Shown: in pieces, positions 1 through 12,369 of the stretch
How the letters are laid out: the number at the start of each line of letters is the position of its first letter
Numbering within the stretch: position 1 is the first letter of the stretch
Assembly (NCBI GenBank): GCA_006384855.1
Contig: VCJN01000232.1
Location: 1-64,000, forward strand
DNA: 64,000 nt
From: Tetraselmis striata
Lineage: Eukaryota > Chlorophyta > Chlorodendrophyceae > Chlorodendrales > Chlorodendraceae
Direction: 5' to 3'
Program-made: the position numbers and the translations under genes
Notes under the pieces: generated by a model
Databases searched by the model: none
What the model was told of the DNA's origin: nothing
Seen by the model: only the letters and a program-made list of their open reading frames with translations

Positions 1-28
1 GGGGGGGAAATTCTGGCAAAGGACCCAC

Positions 29-1012
29 CTGCTGTGCAGTGGATATAGGTGTTCTTGCCAAGGGCGCGGCACAGCGCGATCATCTTGCCCATCTCCGGCA
101 CCATCGTCGCCTGTCAGCCAGCCCACAGGTGCTCCAGTCGCCAGGGCCCCCGCAGCTTTGCCTGGGCTGAAGGTCACGCCACCCAGAGATGACCGCCTGG
201 GAGGCGCAGAGCGGCGCTCACCTGATCCAGGCGGTCGAAGTCCTTCACCGCCACGCGAGTGACCATGATGCCGAGTTCGCGGGCCTTGGCCTCCACAGGG
301 CCCCACTCTATCTCCATCGCTTCGTGGCACACCTGCGCCGAGTTGTCGCTCATCATGTTGCGCAGCACATGCAAACGGGACACAGCAATGCATCACATAC
401 ACACATAATATACATATACACACTCAGGGTCAGCCTCCGCTCCTCCGACGGCGACGCACCTCCGACTGTAGGCACACGATCGCCTCCACGCCGGCCTCCT
501 CCGCCAGCCTCACCACGTCCGCGGGCTCCCGGGGGCAGGATCCGATGGCCAGCCCCGGCAGGATGGGGTCCCAGTTCAGCGTCCACTTCCAGTCACCCGA
601 CGGCGGCGGGTCGCCCCCCTGCGGCGGCCGGATGCTCTTCAGGTCGATGCCCGCCGCCTTGGACTCCTCCGCGCGCTTGTCGTACGCAGCGTCCTCGTCC
701 GCCGCAGCGTCGGCGTCGCCACTGGTCAGCTTGCCCTCCTCCGCCGCTGCCTGGATCCTGCGGCCCCCGGTGGCTAATGATTGGGTGGTGCAGGGAGCAG
801 GTTAGCTCGTCTAGCCTCATCTGTGAGTCGACCTCATCAACGATGTCATGTGCTCCGATACCGGTCAATTTCAGCGTTGCCGCGAGCTTACCTCGCGCGC
901 GGCGGATGCCACCACCGACGTGATGGCGCCGTGCAGATCGGCTGGGCTGCAACGTTACCCGGCTAGAGTATGCGGCCGGCCGGAGACCTGGTGCTTGGAG
1001 CAGGCTCATCAT
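29..1012 (-). CDS. LSF2/SEX4-like phosphoglucan phosphatase, 3' part cut by window edge
   Basis: Dual-specificity phosphatase of the family that removes phosphate from starch in the plastid. Exons on the minus strand: 892-1012 (start ATG at 1012), about 460-773, 222-348 and 29-110, with more beyond the window. Exon 1 (40 codons, rich in Arg, Ser and Ala, almost no acids) looks like a chloroplast transit peptide. The body carries the family signatures NWDPILPGLAIGSCP, EAIVCLQ, ARELGI, KDFDRLD and YIHCTAG; the last contains the catalytic Cys of the CX5R loop, and an intron interrupts the gene right after it, so the Arg is not seen. Phases fit at exons 1/2 and 3/4. Between exons 2 and 3 a plain GT donor (GAG|GTGCGT) puts the frame out; a GC donor two bases later restores it. 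The closest match from memory is plant LSF2, but SEX4 or a paralogue is possible. No carbohydrate-binding module can be judged because the C-terminus is missing. Confidence 0.82.
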
Positions 1013-1372
1013 TGCTCGTCGATGCGGGGTAAGGCGAGACGATCGGGGCAGATCGGATGGCGTAATAAGACGCGAGCTGCCGCCTGCGTACACACACACT
1101 GGTCCGGGTATTTCCGAGCTGTAGTCGGGGAGCGCGGCAGCTGGCAGAGCTTCTACTTTCGTGTCTTTCTGCTATACTCCGCTTGGAAATGATGGGTATC
1201 GGGGAGCGACGTTGGCGCGGATGGCTTCGGTCTGTCCGCGCTGAGCCATCTCGTCGTCAAGCTCTTGGGGCGCGCCGGTTCGGCAGGATGATGATGGACA
1301 TAGATGAACTGACATAAGGATGAAGGATTAACCTTACTGGTACCCAAGCAGATAGCTGTCCACGTACTCGTC
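1013..1372. other. Intergenic, upstream of the phosphatase
   Basis: Holds the presumed promoter of the minus-strand phosphatase gene and the left flank of the piggyBac remnant. I see no coding exon or convincing core promoter motif. A TTAA, the piggyBac target sequence, lies at 1328-1331, but I could not pair it with a matching right end. Confidence 0.4.
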
Positions 1373-1408
1373 TAGCACGCGCGTACTAAATTTAGTACGC
1401 GCGTACTA
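1373..1408. repeat. Two 16-bp palindromes left of the piggyBac remnant
   Basis: TAGCACGCGCGTACTA at 1373-1388 (one mismatch from a palindrome) and the perfect palindrome TAGTACGCGCGTACTA at 1393-1408. The same perfect palindrome recurs once at 3830-3845, on the other side of the transposase. They may be subterminal transposase-binding repeats of the element; that is inference. Confidence 0.7.
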
Positions 1409-1841
1409 CTTACGGTTGGAGTATCCCCAGGGCGTCCAGACGTGACAATGGCTTGTGTCCACCCGTTTGGGGGTCCTTTGGGGCCTAAAGTACGGCATAA
1501 GTATCGGGGGGGATGGGCAAGTGTCGTATATGACGGCGGTGCGATGCCGCGCAATGGGCATTCCACATCTCCACCCGCCGATCTCCACCATGAGGTACCA
1601 TGCTGGCGACGACGTCACCACCACGGTGAGCTGCCTAGGCGACCGTTACGTGGCGAAATGGAAGAAGTCTAACCCTGAGGGTGACCCTGCGGCGGCCAGC
1701 TTGCGGGGTACGGTCATAGGCACGAATGTCGGGTGGGTGACAGTGGCGTTCCCTGACGCGCACCCGCCGCTGTCAGTTCCGGCTAGGCTGCGCCCCACTG
1801 CCCTGACCCTCACCGGCGACAGAACCTCCCCAAACCCGGTA

Positions 1842-3390
1842 GAGGGGAAGGCAGGAGGGTCCTCTACCCCTGCGCCAAGGCACGAGGTGGCTAACAAACG
1901 GACGCCGATGGAAGCGGCGATGAGCGATCCGGCGGATGCTGGCGAGGACGACCCGCCAGAGGCCGCGTACGGCCCGCCCCCAGACCCGCCCAAGACTGCA
2001 TGGACGCCTGTCGGCGTCCAGCCCGGCGAGCGAGCGTGGAGCTGCCCTCGTGCCCAGTCTGCGCACAAGTTCAACGTGCGGAAGACTGGCCTGATGAAGC
2101 TGGGCTGTCCTCCTGGGGACGTCGACGCTATCGGCTATTTCCACGCATTCTTCCCCATGCGCGACATGGAGGACGCCATCGCCCTCATGAACGAGCGCGC
2201 GACTGCTGGCGAGCAGTACTTCCCCACCCTCTTCACCACTGCTGAGTTTCACGTCTTCCTGGGCGTTAACTTTGCGATGTGCAAGTATCATACCGTGTCT
2301 CAGGACGAGCTGTGGGCCCAGCCGGATCCACAGAACCTGATGTCTGTGGATTATGGCTTCCGGAAGCACATGTCCCTCCGCCGCTTCAAGCTCTGGAAGA
2401 AGTACCTGTGCATGCCACTGAACACGGAGAGTGGCGGTGAGACCATCATTGTTAAGGACTGGCTGAAGCGCATCAACGCCCAAGCGCATCAAGCCCGGGG
2501 ATCATGCGGGTGTGCCCCCTCTGGAAGTCCCACTGCTTGCTGGTGCATGGCAAGATAAGCAGTGCATGCTCGTGGTTGCCACATGCACTGATCACGAGGC
2601 GGCAGATGAGGACATCCATATCCGCAGCAAGTATGAGGGCGGTAAGATTGTGAAGCACCGCTATCCAATCTCGCAGCCCAACTGTCATGCCTTTTACCGG
2701 CATCACTTCAATGCCATTGACATCCTGAACAAGCTCTCTGTTGGCCCGAACAGCGTGTCTACTGTGTGGCAGACAAGGGAGCACATGAAGAAGTTTTTCA
2801 TGTGCACCCTGGCAGTGTGTGAGACCAATGCTTACAATGCCTACCGACAGTTCACTAACCGGACTGACATGACCAGAGCTGAGTGGAAGCATCATCTTGC
2901 AGAGGAGCTCATCCAGTATGGCACCGCCAGGATGAAGAAGCGGCCCGCCTCGGGCCCCAGTGATGGCTCCCCTGTTACCCCTGGTGCAGCTACCCGCAGG
3001 AGGTCTAAAACTCTAACTGTGGCATCCAGCAATGATGGCCCTAGTGTTGCGTCTCACGGCGGCACCAACACTGGCACATGTGTGCTCCCCCCAGCCATCA
3101 CCCCTGGGCGTTGGATGAAGCATGGCCAGTCGCACATTCCCAACATTTTCTCAGTCAGCAGCAACGTTGCAGTGATGATTGGTAAGGCAACGGCTTCCCC
3201 TGCAGCCCGGAAGGCAGACAACAAGAAGCATCAAGGGCCCCGTGGCACATGTGAGGTGTGCAGAACCCAGATCCGCTCTGTCTGCAACATCTGCATGGAG
3301 CCGGTGTGCAACACGACGGTGCCCCGCAAGTGCTTTGCCGTTCACTTTGTAAGGCATTTGAAAGCGCTGGGGTGGACTGCACCCAAGTAG
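1842..3390 (+). pseudogene. piggyBac transposase, internally deleted
   Basis: Two overlapping frames. The first (open from 1455, family-like from about 2000 to 2490) matches the N-terminal part of the DDE_Tnp_1_7 family: a segment with FHAFFPMRDMEDAIALMNE and MSLRRFKLWKKYLCMPLN. It ends at 2558. The second frame, 2512-3390, picks up the C-terminal part: AWQDKQCMLVVATC, then HHFNAIDILNKLSVG with the third catalytic Asp, then a Cys-rich C-terminus (CEVC, CNICMEPVC, H) like the piggyBac cysteine-rich domain that binds the ends. Roughly 200-300 residues that carry the first two catalytic Asp residues are missing between the frames, so the protein cannot be an active transposase. Family assignment is firm; the exact deletion size is inference from usual family length. 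Confidence 0.78.
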
Positions 3391-4295
3391 TGTGGCTATT
3401 TAAACTGTAGCACAGCTCCCACTGGCACTGGTGTGATATGTAAATGTTTGAAGATTTCACGCTGGCAGAAAATACCCAAAAACACCCAAAAATGCACCCC
3501 ACATGATGCCACCCCGGGAAAATTAACTGCACGAGCAGATTTGGGGTATCAAAGTACACATATGGACACATGTTTTCACCGGGTTTGGTCAGGTATGGCA
3601 TAGGTGGCTGTCCGGTAGGTGTATCTGAAAACGCAACTGCTGAAAATGCCAAAAAAAATAAAAATGGGTTTTTTTCAGTATGCCGATATCGGAGCGGTGC
3701 GGGTACCCACGGACCCGTACCACTGCCCAGAAAACTTCATTTAGGAGTCCTCTAACATATATTCAGAGCTGATAGGATGGGGTTACCTTTCGGGTGCCCC
3801 TTTGGTCCATGCGCGGGAAGTACCTTTTTTAGTACGCGCGTACTAGCGCCCTCCGCTCCTGGGATAGATAGAGGTACGAGTAGAGATTACGGGCAGGACC
3901 ACGTGGCAGTAGCCCCGATAGGGTTTCCCATCGATATTCCAACAGCATACATTTCACAACAAGGGCTGGTGGCCGTTTTGCAGTACACTGCGTCACCCAC
4001 GCAGCCCGCTCTTGGCACGAGGACCTCCTGTGCAATCACGGCCGCATGCGCCAAGCCTCTGGCGGGCGACCCTAGTCGCTTGACACGCCATGCAAACCTC
4101 CACTAGCGAAAGGCACTTGGAAGTTGATGTTAAGACACAAGGACATACCATACGGCACACAGAGCATGACCGCCAGCAATGCTTCAAGGCACCAGCACAC
4201 AGCGTCGACAATTACACATCGCCAAGTAATGGTTACAAGGGAAGCGTTTCGAAGCAAGGACCTTGTCCAAGAACACCAGGCTCAAGAGCCAGCGC
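3391..4295. other. Intergenic between piggyBac remnant and ubiquitin gene
   Basis: Contains the third copy of the 16-bp palindrome (3830-3845) and the 3' flank of the minus-strand ubiquitin gene. A TGTAA, the usual green-algal poly(A) signal, lies on the minus strand near 4231-4235, about 60 bases beyond the ubiquitin-S27a stop. No gene seen. Confidence 0.4.
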
Positions 4296-5349
<1,054 letters not shown>

Positions 5350-5886
5350 GGTGCAGAATTTGCGGGAGCTTCGTCCCACGCGGTGCTCAGCAGTGTCGAG
5401 CAGTGCTGTCCTCACGCCGCGCTGAGGAGAAAGGGACTCAGAAAGGGGCGCGCCCTGCTCTTGAGTCGCGGCGGGCGGATGGCGGCGGCGGCGGCTGTGC
5501 GGGGCGGCGGCGCGCGAATGTCCAGCAGCAGCGCGCACTACCGCCGGAGGCAGGGCCTGGAGTTGGGATGAATTACGATATTATTCCGGTAGTATAACGG
5601 AATCTCAAATGATCGGGTTCTGTACATATGCCTGTGTGTGTTGCATTGCGGATCTCTATCGGTATATGTTTCACATATACCCGGCAGTGGCGGCTCTCAT
5701 CGGTGCATCAGTCGTCGTCTGGTGATGCGCAGTAGCGCTAGCAGGGACGTGTCGACTATGCGGGCTGGAGGTTCGGGCCGATCGCTGATCCAACCGCTCA
5801 TTGCCAACCGCACAAGATCACGGCGTATTCCACCGGCACCCACGCTCGCCCACGTCACAGCACTACCCGGGAATCCAGCCTCCCTG
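5350..5886. promoter_or_regulatory. Divergent intergenic region (ubiquitin-S27a / MAM33)
   Basis: The two genes diverge from about 540 bp, so their promoters must share this stretch. It has CpG-rich sequence near the ubiquitin start and no other coding exon. I do not see a clear TATA box at a convincing distance from either start. Confidence 0.45.
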
Positions 5887-5910
5887 ATGCTTAGCTCCAG
5901 GTTAATGAGG

Positions 5911-7438
5911 ATGGCCTTTCAGCAAGTCGCTGCCATGCGCGGCAGCCTCGCTCGGGCTCCCGTGTCCAGCGCTCGTGGTCTGTCATCGCTGATCGCGCGC
6001 CCGGCCCCGCATTACCTCGCCGCCCCTTCGCCGCTGCGCCGCTCTCCTGCCGCCCCACTGCGCCGCTCCTTCGCTGCCTCCGCGGAGGCGAGCAGCAACC
6101 TCAAGAAAATTCTGCAGGAGGAGCTGAAGGAGGAGAAGGACAACGCTCCTGCCGAACCTGAGGTGCGCTGCCGTTCGGGGCTGCCGTTCGAGTATTAGTT
6201 ATTCCCCTGCTTTGAGTACTCGTAAATCGGCGTGCATATCATTTCCCGATTTCCTGCTCGGCGGAATAGCGTCTTTCGTGGTTCAGCAGACTTCCGACGG
6301 TCTCTGATTTTCACCGAACAAATTGCGTTAATTGCATGGAGTCTTCTCGCGGATTCCCTCAGCGACTCTGCCCGGTGGGAGGAGGGGGTCTGCGGAGTGA
6401 TGGGTTGTTCGGTCGCGGGGCGCCGCTGAAATGGCAGCTCCTGGTCGTGCAGGCGCTGAAGAAGGTCCCGGCGGGCTTCAAGGTCGAGAAGGACGTCCCC
6501 GGGGACGGGCAGATTGTGCTCGTGAAGACGGTGGATGGAGCGGAGGTGGCGATCACCTTTGATGTCAATGACCAGCCCGACCCGGAGGACGTTATCCCCA
6601 TGGAGGACGAAGAGGGCGGGGAGGAGGTGCGCCGATCTTGCGCTGGCGGCGTATATGGTGCATCCTGAGCCCGTATCGAGCTGATTTTCTGGGAACATCA
6701 GTGTCTCGCCTGTCATAATGAGTGTGTTGCGTGTCATGACCACAGGAAGAGGGGTCGGCGGTTGATAACTTCTTTGTCGTGTCCGTGACCAAGGGTGATA
6801 AGATGATGACGTGAGTGCGTAGCAGACTGCTTGCCTCCAGCAGAGCCTGCATGTCCAGACACGCCACGCTTCTGTCTATCAGCCATCTCTATCTACATAC
6901 AACATCAGAGGCCTCGCTGCAAGACAGTCTCTGATAAGCCTGAACCCTCTGCCGTTGCATGGTTGTAGCTTTGAGTGTGAGACCGATGGCAACGAGATGC
7001 TCATCAAGCACATGACGCTGGAGCCAAAGGATGGCGTGGATTCGGACAGCTCGGCATACACTGGACCGGTGCGTCCTGCTGCCTCCCTGACCCCGCCGAT
7101 GTTGCGAGTAGGGCATGCTTGAATTACACACCTACATACATGTCTATATGTATGTATGTGTATGCAAGGAAAGTGGTCTTACACATGCCTCGATATCTTC
7201 AGCACACCAATGGCCGTGATGTATGCTGGTAACATAATCATGAGACCTAATTGAACGTGTACGCGGCTGCCAGGTGTTCTGGGAGCTGGACGACAGGGTC
7301 CAGGAGCGCGCGTTCGAGTACCTGGAGAGCCTCGGCATCACGGACTGCTGCGAGTACGTCTCCGCCAAGATCGACGCCAAGGAGCAGGAGCTGTACGTGG
7401 AGTGGCTGGATGGATCTGTCAAGTTCCTGAGCTCCTAA
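5911..7438 (+). CDS. Mitochondrial glycoprotein family protein (MAM33/p32/C1QBP-like)
   Basis: Acidic matrix protein of the p32 family, which forms a doughnut trimer and is linked to mitochondrial ribosome assembly and respiration. Exons: 5911-6162, 6453-6626, 6746-6810, 6969-7068, 7274-7438; all joins are phase-consistent and give 251 residues, typical of the family. The N-terminus is rich in Arg, Ser and Ala with no acids (LRRSPAAPLRRSFAASAEA), a mitochondrial presequence. Then a Lys/Glu helix (LKKILQEELKEEKD), the strand VTKGDKMMT, the acidic stretch VIPMEDEEGGEEEEGS, and the conserved C-terminus LDDRVQERAFEYLESLGI ending in EWLDGSVKFLSS. Two further in-frame ATGs at 5887 and 5905 could be the start; I chose 5911 because the presequence works from any of them. 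Confidence 0.93.
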
Positions 7439-7993
7439 GCGTGGGCGCGCACTGGCAGAGGCTGCCTCGCGCGGCGGCGCTGCTGCTGGCGAGCAGCTCT
7501 CTCATGACGCGGCTTGCATGCAATTAGTGTGAGCTCTCAGCCACACCGCTGTGAAATTTTGCCTATGAAGCAGCGACTCCACACTGCCGCACCCCAACCT
7601 TCACAACTCCTGTGTTCACAACTTGCGTGTTCCCACCATTCTGATCTCTTAGTGCGTGTACGTGCTAGTTCTTCGGCGGGCTGTGCATGCATGGTGGTGG
7701 CAACACATGGGCTATTGCTGCTGGGCGCTTCAGGGGCCGCTCTGAGCTACTAGTTGAATGCCTGGCAGCCATTACATGTGGAGTAGAGATATTCACATCC
7801 CTGTTGACGTGATATTGATGTCCATGTCAGCCGCCCCGCGTCACCAGTCTGCTACTGCATCCGGCCGAGCTCTGCGCCAGGAGTGTAGTCGTCCTGGGTT
7901 TATACGTACACAATGTACATGCATGAACAGTAATGCAACAGGTTAGGCGCCGCAGCCCCTGATGGCTGGCAGGCGCCAGGTGTATGTTGACTA
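7439..7993. other. Convergent intergenic region (MAM33 / kinase)
   Basis: The two genes point at each other here, so this holds both 3' untranslated regions. No exon, repeat or RNA gene is evident. Confidence 0.4.
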
Positions 7994-10054
7994 CTATCGC
8001 AACCCCCGTCCCAGCAGCATCAACGACAGCCGCTTGTCCATAGCCAGCCTCCGCTGCCGCGCCGACTTGCCCGGTGACCGCGGCGACTTGAGACTGATGG
8101 GCGCGGCGCTCCTCGCGGCAATGTAGCAGCGGTCTGACTCGCCCTCGTCGCTGCTCAAGCTCATCCGTGTGGGCGAGAGGGGCGCTGCTTCGATTATGAC
8201 CTTGACTGCCTTTACAGGCTTCAGCTCTTTGATGGGAGGCGGAGGCAGGACGGCCTCGTTGTGTTCTGCCGACGCCAACCACGGGTGCCTCACGAGATCC
8301 GCGACCGATGCACGTGTCTTATGATCTTTTGTTAGACAGGCCGCGATGAAACTCTTGGCGTCGGCGGAGACGCTCGCCCATACTTCATCGTAGAATCGAA
8401 GCTGATTCTACAGCAACCCCAGCGCATTCGCATTGGGTCATCAGTGTCAACACAATAGCATGCCAGACTGGCAGAGAGTGGGGGCAAATGTGAGCCGGCA
8501 GCATCCCCGCTCTCACCTGCTTTATTTTCTCCTCATTGGGAAACGGGACGCGGCCGCACAGCATCTTGTAGACCAGGATCCCAGTGGCCCAGACGTCGCA
8601 GCTGGGCGAGTACAGCTGCCGCGTGAGGACCTCCGGGGCCACGTAGTACGGGCTGCCCATCACCGAGTAATCCGTGTCGGCGTTCGTCGACTGAGACAGC
8701 CCGAAATCTGTGACCTGCAGCACCGCCCCCAGCCACCTGTCAGCCACTGCAGCAGAAACAGTGATGGGCTGACCATCTGGGGAAGACGTCCTCAATCCAA
8801 TGCCACATGCGCATAAATACCTTGAGGTCTTCCAGTGATTTGAGCCTGGCAAACAGTAAATTCTCGGGTTTTATGTCGCAGTGCACCAAGTTGAGCGAGT
8901 GCAGCTGGCGCAGGGCCGCCAGCAGCTGCCTGCATGTGTCGCAGCAGGGTAGTGAAGGTGCATGTACTCGCAATCTTTCTCATCTGCGCGCAATCAGGGG
9001 GGTATTGCCTGCAGAGCGGCAGCGGACCTCGCTACACCTTGCGCCTCTCGCTCCGTAAATGTCTGCTGCTGCGCGATCCGATCTGCAAGTGACCCGCCAT
9101 GGCACAGATCCAGCAACAGGTAGACATTCCAGGGGTCCTGTGTGCACAGGCACCGTTGAGGCGCGCACCTAGTGAGAGAGTGCTGCCGAGAGAAGATGCT
9201 AGTATTGAGAAGCCACATACTGTTATAGTGACCAGTCATCGGCCTTACTGTAATATGTGCATTTGCATATTAGCACGAGTCCGGACTGGAAGGTCATAGA
9301 CATGTGGAAGGCTGGGGCAGCAGGTGTTTTGCTCCTTACCTCATATACTGCCTGGAGCTTGGTAAACGACGAGCTGTACTGCAGGCTCGTTGAAACAGCA
9401 CGAAGCACCCTGACTTCCTCGGCGATCGCTTCGGTCGTGTTGTCCTCGTGTTCTTTCGATATCACCTGTGGAGCGCGGGTGTAGAGGGGCAAACGGGCCA
9501 TCAAGACCGCCAGGCGGCGGCAGCGTGCACAGCGCGACTTCCAGCCATGGCAGTGCCCTTGGCGAGGCGCGTGCGCAATTCGGATGGCAATTGTGAAACG
9601 AGTGTGGATTAGGACAGCTCCGTTGATAGATGCCGGGGAATAAGCCTCCGAAGGCTGCCGTTACGCGCACGTGCGCGCGTACGTGTAACGAACCATACTT
9701 GTTTTACCCCCCTCCCCGCCAAAAACCCGACTCCTACCCCCCGTCCCCCGTGTGCGAAACCAGGCTGGACCTAAAAAAGCACCAACACCAGCAGCACCCT
9801 CACTCCTGGCACACGTGTATGCACAAGCTGCGTGCAGGGTTTGCGGTCAGGTTCTGCGTCAAGCCACGGGAAGCACGCGTGGGCGGCGTGCTACATACCT
9901 TCACAGCCGCCTGCGCGCCGGTCCGAATGTTGGCCGCGCGGCGCACGGTCGCGTAGCTGCCGCGCCCTATGACGTCGCCAAGTTTCCAGCCCGAAGCGCT
10001 CCAATCCTCCGGGGTAGAGCTTATGAGCGTGCTTGGGCTGTCAAGTTGCGTCAT
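7994..10054 (-). CDS. CaMK-like serine/threonine protein kinase
   Basis: Complete kinase of 370 residues. Exons: 9899-10054, 9340-9465, 9028-9137, 8821-8929, 8517-8714, 7994-8407, all phase-consistent. In order: glycine loop IGRGSYATVRRA (about residues 30-41), AAVKVI with the ATP-binding Lys (52), a Glu-rich C helix (TEAIAEEVRVL), the catalytic loop VHCDIKPENL, DFGLSQ, a short activation segment ending in APE, then DVWATGILVYKMLCG and PFPNEEKI. This order and the LHSLNLVHCDIKPEN wording fit the calcium/calmodulin-dependent kinase group. There are no EF hands after the domain, so it is not a CDPK. The last 80 residues are basic and rich in Ser-Pro sites (SPTRMSLSS, SPRSPGKSARQRR), a likely regulatory tail. 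Odd point: the usual His-Arg-Asp is His-Cys-Asp. Confidence 0.92.
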
Positions 10055-11670
10055 GGAGGGCAGGTTCGCGTCTGCTACCGCCGAGGCTCGGACCCCCCAC
10101 GTGGGCAGTGCGACAGTGGGCGAATTTTTACCCAGAATATATACACGTCGCAGCCAAATAATACAAAATATCGCGGTAAAAATAGCGACTGTGTGTACTT
10201 TCAGGGTCCTCCCGCGCGCCAAAAACAAAGCACACGACCCGCCGCGGTCGATCTCGCGTACTGGCAACTGCTTGCTGTCCTCCGGCTTAGTGGCCGCCAC
10301 ACTTGCTGCGGAGTGTACGGGCAAGCAGCCCGAGCAGCAGAACGCGTTGTGTTGGTCGTCGTTTTGCAGTGAGAAGCGGGTGAATTACACTAGGGTGTGT
10401 CGGCTGAGACGGCAGGCGGGGTCGGACCTTGCGCGCAGCCACCTGCGTATCGACCCCCGCAGCAGCAGCAGCGCTGTCCGCCGCCGGGCGGACGGCGGAC
10501 GATAGCAGCGCGATGATATAGTCGCTACGCGATACCCGTACAGGGTACCTGTACCCTGGCCGGTGCTGGCCAGGGTACCGTTTCCTGGTGCAGGTACCTG
10601 TACGGGATGTGGGCCGCTTTTATTGGCGGCTTGCCGCTGTGTTTATGCTTTAGCGAGGTGGCTTTGGTACTGCTTTATTTTAGCGCAGTGGATTTGTCAC
10701 TGGCTTTTTGTAATTCACACCGTCACACCGATACTGGTACCAGGTGCAGGTACGGTATAAATGTACAGTATTGCTGTAGTGGATGTTTCCTATTGCCTTT
10801 TCGGGTGGTTTCCTGATCGGCTTCTGCAGCTAGCTCATCATGCTGTAACTACATAAACAGCTCCCCCTCGTATGTACATATATGTAAGGATTACACATAA
10901 GTTACTCGCTGCCCGGCTGCGCCCGCGCGGGCTGATGGCGGGATCCCTCCACGCTCCCGCCATACAGTTTCATAGGGGAGGGGGCTGTGTGATTTGCCGA
11001 AATGACGCTTTGGCTTGGGTTGCAGTGTTTTCCAAGTCAGGAGCCTGTCGGCAGCCCGCAAGAACAGGAAGCATGAAGTGGGGAGGGAGGGCGGGGGAGT
11101 GACGTGGCCCGCCACATGGTAGGTGGGGAGCGAATATGGAAGATGGGGACAGCAGATAGCCCGCTAGTTTTTATAAGAATTCTACCTCGATTGGGGTCGA
11201 CTCCCTCCGTGGTGCTGGAGTAAGTTTACCGTGCTAGTTTATGTATACTACGGTTTCTTCCAAGGCAGATTTTGGGTATTGAAGCATACACAGACTACCG
11301 TGCTTTTTAGTGCGATTTTATAGCTGCGAGCACCGTATGGGTGCCACATGTGTAACGCGTACGCAGGCGGACGCGCGCAGCGGTCGTCATGCGGAAAAGG
11401 AAACCCTAACTACTATTTGTATACGCAATTCAAATGGGCGGAGGGGGTTGTGTGGTTTGCCGAGCTTAATCTTGCTGGAGCGCAGAAGCAAAAGGGCGCC
11501 GGCCGGCCCGAGGGGCAGACGAGAGGCGGTCAAAAATCCGGGCCAGGCACCGGGCCCGACGGGGAAGCCGAAAGGCGACCACTGGCCTCTTGGGAGGGCC
11601 GACGCCAGTGCGCACGCGCAGAGGCGGCCCGGCGCGAAGAGGTTAAGGCTCCGCATCAAGAATCAATAAA
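10055..11670. other. Upstream region of the kinase gene, gene-poor
   Basis: Includes the kinase promoter, a strong interrupted palindrome (10,535-10,606) and two loosely similar G-rich stretches near 10,970-11,000 and 11,430-11,470. I see no conserved coding sequence. Confidence 0.4.
10535..10606. repeat. Nested inverted repeat / hairpin
   Basis: GTACCCTGGCC at 10,551-10,561 pairs perfectly with GGCCAGGGTAC at 10,568-10,578 around a 6-base loop. The outer arm CCCGTACAGGGTACCTG pairs with CAGGTACCTGTACGGG at 10,591-10,606 apart from small bulges. A cruciform or a decayed foldback element are both possible. Confidence 0.7.
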
Positions 11671-11679
11671 AGATCGAAT

Positions 11680-12000
11680 CATGGTGCACCAGACAGATCG
11701 TGAATCGCACCAAGAATCAATATTTAGGCGCGGAATTTACTGGTGCACCGATATTTATTGGGCTGTAATATTCGGTGCACCGATATTTAGGCGCGGAATT
11801 TACTGGTGCACCGATATAAAGGTACCGGTATTTACTGGTGCACCGATACTTCGGTGCCGACATTAACTGATGCACCAACATTTAACCGCATATTTTACCG
11901 ATGCACCAATATTTATCTGCGTAATTGAATCAACGACTGGTGCACCAAGAATCAACCGAGAATCAGCCACAGTGGGAGACATGTGTCATCGACGGCTTCG
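11680..12000. repeat. Degenerate tandem array with GGTGCACC core, block 1
   Basis: About nine to ten copies of an irregular unit of roughly 30-40 bp with the form ACTGGTGCACCGATATTTA. The core GGTGCACC is itself palindromic. Spacers vary, often containing GGCGCGGAATTT. Not part of any coding frame I can support. Confidence 0.75.
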
Positions 12001-12199
12001 GTCGTGACGATGCTTAGAGAGGGTTGTACTCATTGATGATTCCCGCGGACGAAGGGGGAGGGCAGGGGCCGCAATCTTTTTCCCAAGTTGTATGGGATTG
12101 GTCCCATACATGCTTCTTAGTACTTAGCGCATCACACATGCTGCAGTAATGTGGTGTGCGTCCTGTCATCCACTTGATGCATGGATCAAAGTGTAATAA

Positions 12200-12275
12200 T
12201 AATATGATGATGAAAGCCCTTATGTAATAAAAACTCCTCGTACTTGTACGAGGAATCATAATATGATGATGTTAA
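12200..12275. repeat. Short hairpin between direct repeats
   Basis: TCCTCGTAC and GTACGAGGA form a 9-bp stem with a 2-base loop near 12,235-12,254. The direct repeat ATATGATGATG flanks it at about 12,202 and 12,261. It sits between the two blocks of the GGTGCACC array and may be a small inserted element. Confidence 0.5.
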
Positions 12276-12369
12276 TTGAGGCTCATTTTCATCGCATGAA
12301 CTTGACACAATTTCCTTTCTTCCAGATTAACTTCAAATTCGCGGAGTAAAATCGATTAATACTGCATAT

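Larger units (their letters stand above)
1373..3845 (+). mobile_element. Decayed piggyBac-type DNA transposon
   Basis: Boundaries are set by copies of a 16-bp palindrome on both sides of a broken piggyBac transposase. The left group has two copies and the right one copy. Subterminal palindromes are plausible binding sites, but I could not prove terminal inverted repeats or TTAA duplications, so the true ends may lie further out. The transposase lacks its central catalytic region, so this copy is either non-autonomous or dead. Confidence 0.6.

Noticed and set aside
189..923. 244-codon plus-strand frame
   Set aside because: Antisense to the phosphatase exons; rich in Pro/Arg as expected from the complement of GC-rich coding sequence, and matches nothing.
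1328..4133. TTAA at 1328 and 4130 as piggyBac target duplications
   Set aside because: The sequences next to them are not inverted repeats of each other.
7994..10054. Calcium-dependent protein kinase (CDPK)
   Set aside because: No EF hands follow the kinase domain before the stop.
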